The notes beneath the pieces were generated by a model, which worked only from the letters and a program-made list of their open reading frames with translations, was not told the DNA's origin and searched no databases. From Desulfopila_A sp964446655 (GTDB lineage: Bacteria; Desulfobacterota; Desulfobulbia; Desulfobulbales; Desulfocapsaceae), in the NCBI GenBank assembly GCA_964446655.1, contig CAYUPL010000015.1, forward strand, positions 1 through 64,000: DNA of 64,000 nt, read 5' to 3'. Made by a program: the position numbers and the translations under genes. Of this stretch, positions 60,504-64,000 are shown in pieces (the first letter of the stretch is position 1; every line of letters starts with the position of its first letter).

Positions 60504-62027
60504 ATGCAGATCAAAGCCGAAGAAATTAGTCAGATTATCAAAGACCAGATTGGAGAGTACGAGACCAGCATTGACCTGAATGAAACAGGGACTGTAATCT
60601 CTGTTGGTGACGGTATTGCTCGCGTATATGGAGTGCAGAACTGTATGGCCATGGAGCTGCTTGAGTTTCCCGGCGGAATCATGGGACTTGCTCTCAACCT
60701 CGAGGAAGATAACGTCGGTTGTGCCGTATTGGGCAGCGTCGATAAAATCAAGGAAGGCGACATCGTCAAGCGCACCGGCCGTATTGCTGAAGTTCCCGTA
60801 GGACCGGAAATGGAAGGCCGCGTTGTTGACGGTATCGGTTTCCCCATCGACGGTCTTGGTCCCATCGATTCCAAGCTGACTTCCAAAATTGAGGTTCTGG
60901 CCCCAGGCGTTATTGCCCGTAAAGGTGTCCATGAGCCATGCTATACCGGCGCTAAAGCCGTTGACGCCATGACTCCCGTCGGCAGAGGCCAGCGTGAGCT
61001 TGTTATCGGCGACCGTCAGATCGGTAAAACCGCACTGTGCGTCGATGCAATCATCGCTCAGAAAGATACTGACATTCACTGTATCTATGTAGCTGTTGGT
61101 CAGAAAAAATCCACCGTTGCCCTGGTTGTCGAGGCACTGCGAAAACATGGCGCCATGGAATATACCACCGTCGTAGCGGCATGTGCTTCTGATCCCGCGC
61201 CGATGCAGTATATCGCTCCCTTTGCCGGATGTGCCATGGGCGAATATTTTCGTGACAATGGACAGCATGCCTTGATTATCTATGATGATCTTTCCAAACA
61301 GGCCGTTGCCTACCGTGAACTTTCTCTGCTTCTTCGACGTCCCCCAGGACGTGAAGCCTATCCTGGTGATATTTTCTTCAATCACTCACGACTTCTTGAG
61401 CGGGCAGCCAAGGTAAACGATGAGCTTGGCGCAGGGTCACTGACAGCTTTGCCGATTATCGAGACGCAGGCTGGTGACGTTTCCGCATTTATCCCCACAA
61501 ACGTTATTTCAATTACCGACGGTCAGGTATATCTTGAGCCGAACCTGTTCTTCTCAGGTGTTCGCCCTGCAATCAATGTCGGTCTCTCAGTTTCCCGTGT
61601 TGGTGGCGCCGCTCAGGTAAAAGCCATGAAACAGGTTGCCGGTACCCTTCGCCTCGACCTTGCTCAGTATCGCGAGCTTGCCGCTTTCGCAGCTTTTGGT
61701 TCAGATCTCGATGCCAAAACACAGGCTCAGCTCACCAGGGGTGAGCGTCTGGTGGAAATCCTGAAACAGCCCCAGTACCAGCCGCTGCCGATGCAAAAAC
61801 AGGTAACGATCATTTATGCCGGTGCCAATGGCTACCTCGATAAACTGCCTGTAAACACCCTGGCCGATTATGAGCAGGAACTCTATAATTATATCGAGTC
61901 CAACGATCCCTCAATCTTTGCTGATTTGAAAGAACAGGAAGAGTTCACAGGTCCAATCAAAGAGAAACTGAATAAAGCACTGACCAGCTTTGGTGAAACA
62001 TTCAAGGCAACCAAGGGTCTTAACTAA
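60504..62027 (+). CDS. atpA: ATP synthase subunit alpha
   Basis: 507 residues, the non-catalytic nucleotide-binding subunit. P-loop GDRQIGKTAL near residue 169 (a T-to-I change from the usual GDRQTGKT), DPAPMQYIAPFAGCAMGEYFRDNG near 228 and RRPPGREAYPGDIFFNHSRLLER near 280 are diagnostic. The GTG-overlap and ribosome-site spacing follow atpH directly. It works with AtpD in F1. Confidence 0.97.
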   Translation: MQIKAEEISQIIKDQIGEYETSIDLNETGTVISVGDGIARVYGVQNCMAMELLEFPGGIMGLALNLEEDNVGCAVLGSVDKIKEGDIVKRTGRIAEVPVGPEMEGRVVDGIGFPIDGLGPIDSKLTSKIEVLAPGVIARKGVHEPCYTGAKAVDAMTPVGRGQRELVIGDRQIGKTALCVDAIIAQKDTDIHCIYVAVGQKKSTVALVVEALRKHGAMEYTTVVAACASDPAPMQYIAPFAGCAMGEYFRDNGQHALIIYDDLSKQAVAYRELSLLLRRPPGREAYPGDIFFNHSRLLERAAKVNDELGAGSLTALPIIETQAGDVSAFIPTNVISITDGQVYLEPNLFFSGVRPAINVGLSVSRVGGAAQVKAMKQVAGTLRLDLAQYRELAAFAAFGSDLDAKTQAQLTRGERLVEILKQPQYQPLPMQKQVTIIYAGANGYLDKLPVNTLADYEQELYNYIESNDPSIFADLKEQEEFTGPIKEKLNKALTSFGETFKATKGLN

Positions 62028-62046
62028 TCAAAGATAGGTCCAAGCT

Positions 62047-62913
62047 ATGCCCAGTTTAAAAGACGTTCAAACCAAGATCCAGGGTGTCAAAAAGACAGCC
62101 CAGATCACCAAGGCCATGAATATGGTCGCCTCGGCAAGACTCCGGGGAGCTCAGGAGAAAATGGAGGCCTTCCGGCCCTACACATCCAAGTTCAACGAAG
62201 CGATGTCCAATCTCTCCGGAGGCGCCAATACCACCAGTTTTCCTCTTATGGAAAACCGGGAGGTACAAACCGTTGAGCTCGTTGTGGTAACCTCCGATCG
62301 CGGACTGTGCGGATCCTTCAATTCGAACATTGTGCGCATGGTGGAGAAAACCATGGCGGAATATGAAAAAAACGGGAAAAAGGTCAGCATTGTCTGTGTC
62401 GGCAAAAAAGGCTATCAGGTGCTGCGGAAGACAGGAAAGGTGAGAAAGAATTTTCCTGATATCATGAGCTCTTTTCAGATGTTCAACGCGCGTGAAATAG
62501 CAAGTGATGTTTCCAAAAACTTTCTCGACGGACATGCCGATAAAGTGGAAATTATCTATGGCCGGTTTCAGTCCGTGGCCGTGCAAAAGCCTGCTCTGAA
62601 AAGTTTTCTTCCTATACAGCCTATTGAAAGTGAAGAAAGCGTAAAGAAGATCTCCGGCGAGTACATCTATGAACCTTCCACCGAAGAAATCATGGATGTG
62701 CTGCAACCGCTCTATCTCAATGTCATGGTGTATCATGCCATGCTCGAAGTAGGTGCCAGTGAGCACGCTGCCCGTATGACCGCCATGGATAACGCCACCA
62801 ATGCATGTAAGGACATTGTGGATCATCTGACGATTGTATATAACAAGGCTCGCCAGGCCGCCATTACAGCAGAACTCATGGATATTGTTGGCGGTGCCGA
62901 AGCCCTTAAATAA
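62047..62913 (+). CDS. atpG: ATP synthase subunit gamma
   Basis: 288 residues: the central rotor stalk. The N-terminal helix is ITKAMNMVASARLRGAQ and the C-terminal helix ends ELMDIVGGAEAL, the parts that contact the alpha/beta hexamer and DELSEED region. VTSDRGLCGSFNSN near 80-95 is a family motif. It lies 19 bases after atpA and 51 before atpD. Confidence 0.96.
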   Translation: MPSLKDVQTKIQGVKKTAQITKAMNMVASARLRGAQEKMEAFRPYTSKFNEAMSNLSGGANTTSFPLMENREVQTVELVVVTSDRGLCGSFNSNIVRMVEKTMAEYEKNGKKVSIVCVGKKGYQVLRKTGKVRKNFPDIMSSFQMFNAREIASDVSKNFLDGHADKVEIIYGRFQSVAVQKPALKSFLPIQPIESEESVKKISGEYIYEPSTEEIMDVLQPLYLNVMVYHAMLEVGASEHAARMTAMDNATNACKDIVDHLTIVYNKARQAAITAELMDIVGGAEALK

Positions 62914-62964
62914 TATATTCAAAATCGTATAAAACTTAGACCTTTTAAGGAGGGGTAAGGCCCT

Positions 62965-64000
62965 ATGAGTGAGCAAAGAAAAGGAAAAGTAATTCAGGTC
63001 ATCGGACCTGTCGTAGACGTGGCATTCGATGCCGGCAATCTCCCGAATATCATGAGTGCATTGTATGTCAGCAACCCTGGTATTTCCGATGAAGCAGACA
63101 ACCTCGTTATTGAAGTGGCTCAGCATCTTGGCGATAACGCCTGTCGTTGTATCGCCATGGACCAGACTGATGGTCTTGTCAGGGGCATGGAAGTTCGAGA
63201 TAGCGGAGAGCCCATCACCATTCCGGTTGGTGAGCCCGCCCTTGGACGTATTATGAATGTCGTTGGTCGGCCTGTTGACGGTTTAGGACCGATCGTGTCC
63301 GAGAACAACATGAAAATCCATCGTCCTGCACCTTTATTTACCGAGCAGGATACCGAAGTTCGTGTTCTCGAGACCGGAATCAAGGTAATTGATCTTCTGG
63401 TCCCATTTCCACTTGGGGGAAAAATGGGCCTCTTCGGTGGCGCCGGATGTGGTAAGACCGTTATCATGATGGAAATGGTTAATAATATCGCCATGCATCA
63501 TGGTGGTATTTCTGTTTTCTGTGGTGTCGGTGAGCGTACCCGTGAAGGAAACGACCTGTACCATGAGATGAAAGAGTCAGGTGTTCTCCCCAAAGCCGCA
63601 CTGGTATACGGCCAGATGACCGAGCCTCCAGGCGCCCGTGCCCGTGTTGCCTTGACCGGTTTGACCGCTGCTGAATATTTCCGTGATGAGCAGGGCCAGG
63701 ACGTTCTTTTCTTTGTCGATAACATCTTCCGTTTTACCCAAGCCGGTTCCGAGGTTTCCGCTCTTCTTGGTCGTATTCCTTCAGCGGTTGGGTATCAGCC
63801 TACTCTCGCCACGGACCTTGGTGCGCTTCAGGAACGTATTACCTCTACAACCAAAGGATCGATCACAGCGGTACAGTGTGTTTACGTTCCTGCAGACGAC
63901 TTGACGGACCCTGCTCCTGCAACCACCTTTGCGCATCTTGATGGTACCGTTGTTCTTTCCCGTCAGATTGCTGAGCTTGGTATTTATCCGGCGGTTGATC
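62965..64000 (+). CDS. atpD: ATP synthase subunit beta, cut by the window end
   Basis: Catalytic subunit, first 345 codons only; the gene continues beyond position 64000. The P-loop reads GGAGCGKT near residue 157, with Cys replacing the common Val (GGAGVGKT). GVGERTREGNDLYHEMKESG near 190, VFFVDNIFRFTQAGSEVSALLGR near 255 and DDLTDPAPATTFAHLD near 312 confirm the family. The KMGLFGG preceding region reads FPLGGK, slightly unlike the usual YxKGGK. Start ATG at 62965 follows AAGGAGGGG. Confidence 0.96.
   Translation, partial: MSEQRKGKVIQVIGPVVDVAFDAGNLPNIMSALYVSNPGISDEADNLVIEVAQHLGDNACRCIAMDQTDGLVRGMEVRDSGEPITIPVGEPALGRIMNVVGRPVDGLGPIVSENNMKIHRPAPLFTEQDTEVRVLETGIKVIDLLVPFPLGGKMGLFGGAGCGKTVIMMEMVNNIAMHHGGISVFCGVGERTREGNDLYHEMKESGVLPKAALVYGQMTEPPGARARVALTGLTAAEYFRDEQGQDVLFFVDNIFRFTQAGSEVSALLGRIPSAVGYQPTLATDLGALQERITSTTKGSITAVQCVYVPADDLTDPAPATTFAHLDGTVVLSRQIAELGIYPAVD

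Overview
The window looks like a chromosomal segment of a sulfate- or sulfur-metabolising member of the Desulfobacterota, most likely Desulfobulbales-like. The reasons are a dsrA-dsrB-dsrD operon (dissimilatory sulfite reductase), a one-piece SecD-SecF protein, a split ATP synthase locus with paired b and b' subunits, and a RicT/PSP1-MetG-DivIVA housekeeping block. The assignment is inferred from gene content; no rRNA or tRNA gene was recognised. There are no insertion sequences, prophage genes or CRISPR arrays, so this is core chromosome rather than an island.

Layout. 0.2-7.6 kb (+): a co-directional housekeeping run of YhaM-like nuclease, holB, PSP1/RicT, metG, YggT, a DivIVA-domain protein, DUF167 and a triosephosphate-isomerase-like protein that lacks the catalytic glutamate. 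7.6-11.2 kb (-): UbiB/AarF kinase, an HDOD protein and an unrecognised helical protein with a possible frameshifted tail. 11.2-17 kb (+): dnaG-rpoD, dprA, rpe. 17.0-20.9 kb (+): dsrABD with its promoter, two copies of a palindromic candidate operator, a strong terminator, then birA. 21-23.6 kb (-): metK and ahcY of the methyl cycle, separated by a terminator. 24.1-25.7 kb (+): arabinose-5-phosphate isomerase, a CooT-like nickel protein and a small protein ending in seven histidines.

25.7-36.4 kb is mixed. It holds an 821-residue protein with an N-terminal ubiquitin-conjugating-enzyme-like (E2) domain, a membrane anchor and a long repeat region; a divergent cyclic-nucleotide-binding/DUF4388 protein; a HAD phosphatase; a YkgJ cysteine-cluster protein; SecDF; LarB; a NIL-ferredoxin; BamD; and thioredoxin. 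36.7-42.1 kb (+): hemL, the Fo operon (atpZ, atpI, atpB, atpE), a nucleoside phosphorylase and rimO. 42.5-46.4 kb (-): HU, rluB, a UbiD-family decarboxylase, a small protein and YjbQ. 46.7-54.5 kb (+): aroK, a GT5 glycogen synthase, gap and a 1429-residue protein with a pyruvate-phosphate-dikinase-like ATP-grasp plus phosphohistidine module. 54.5-55.0 kb (-): an ArsR-type regulator and a DUF2892 membrane protein. 55.3-64 kb (+): isochorismatase-like hydrolase, alaS and the F1 operon (atpF', atpF, atpH, atpA, atpG, atpD), with atpD cut by the window end.

The genes cover energy conservation (sulfite reduction, ATP synthase), replication and transcription initiation, central carbon and glycogen metabolism, and envelope biogenesis. 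The most unusual items are the E2-like repeat protein, the dikinase-like protein without a PEP/pyruvate barrel, the TIM pseudoenzyme candidate, the natural His7-tailed protein beside CooT, and a shared palindrome upstream of both dsrAB and the F1 operon.
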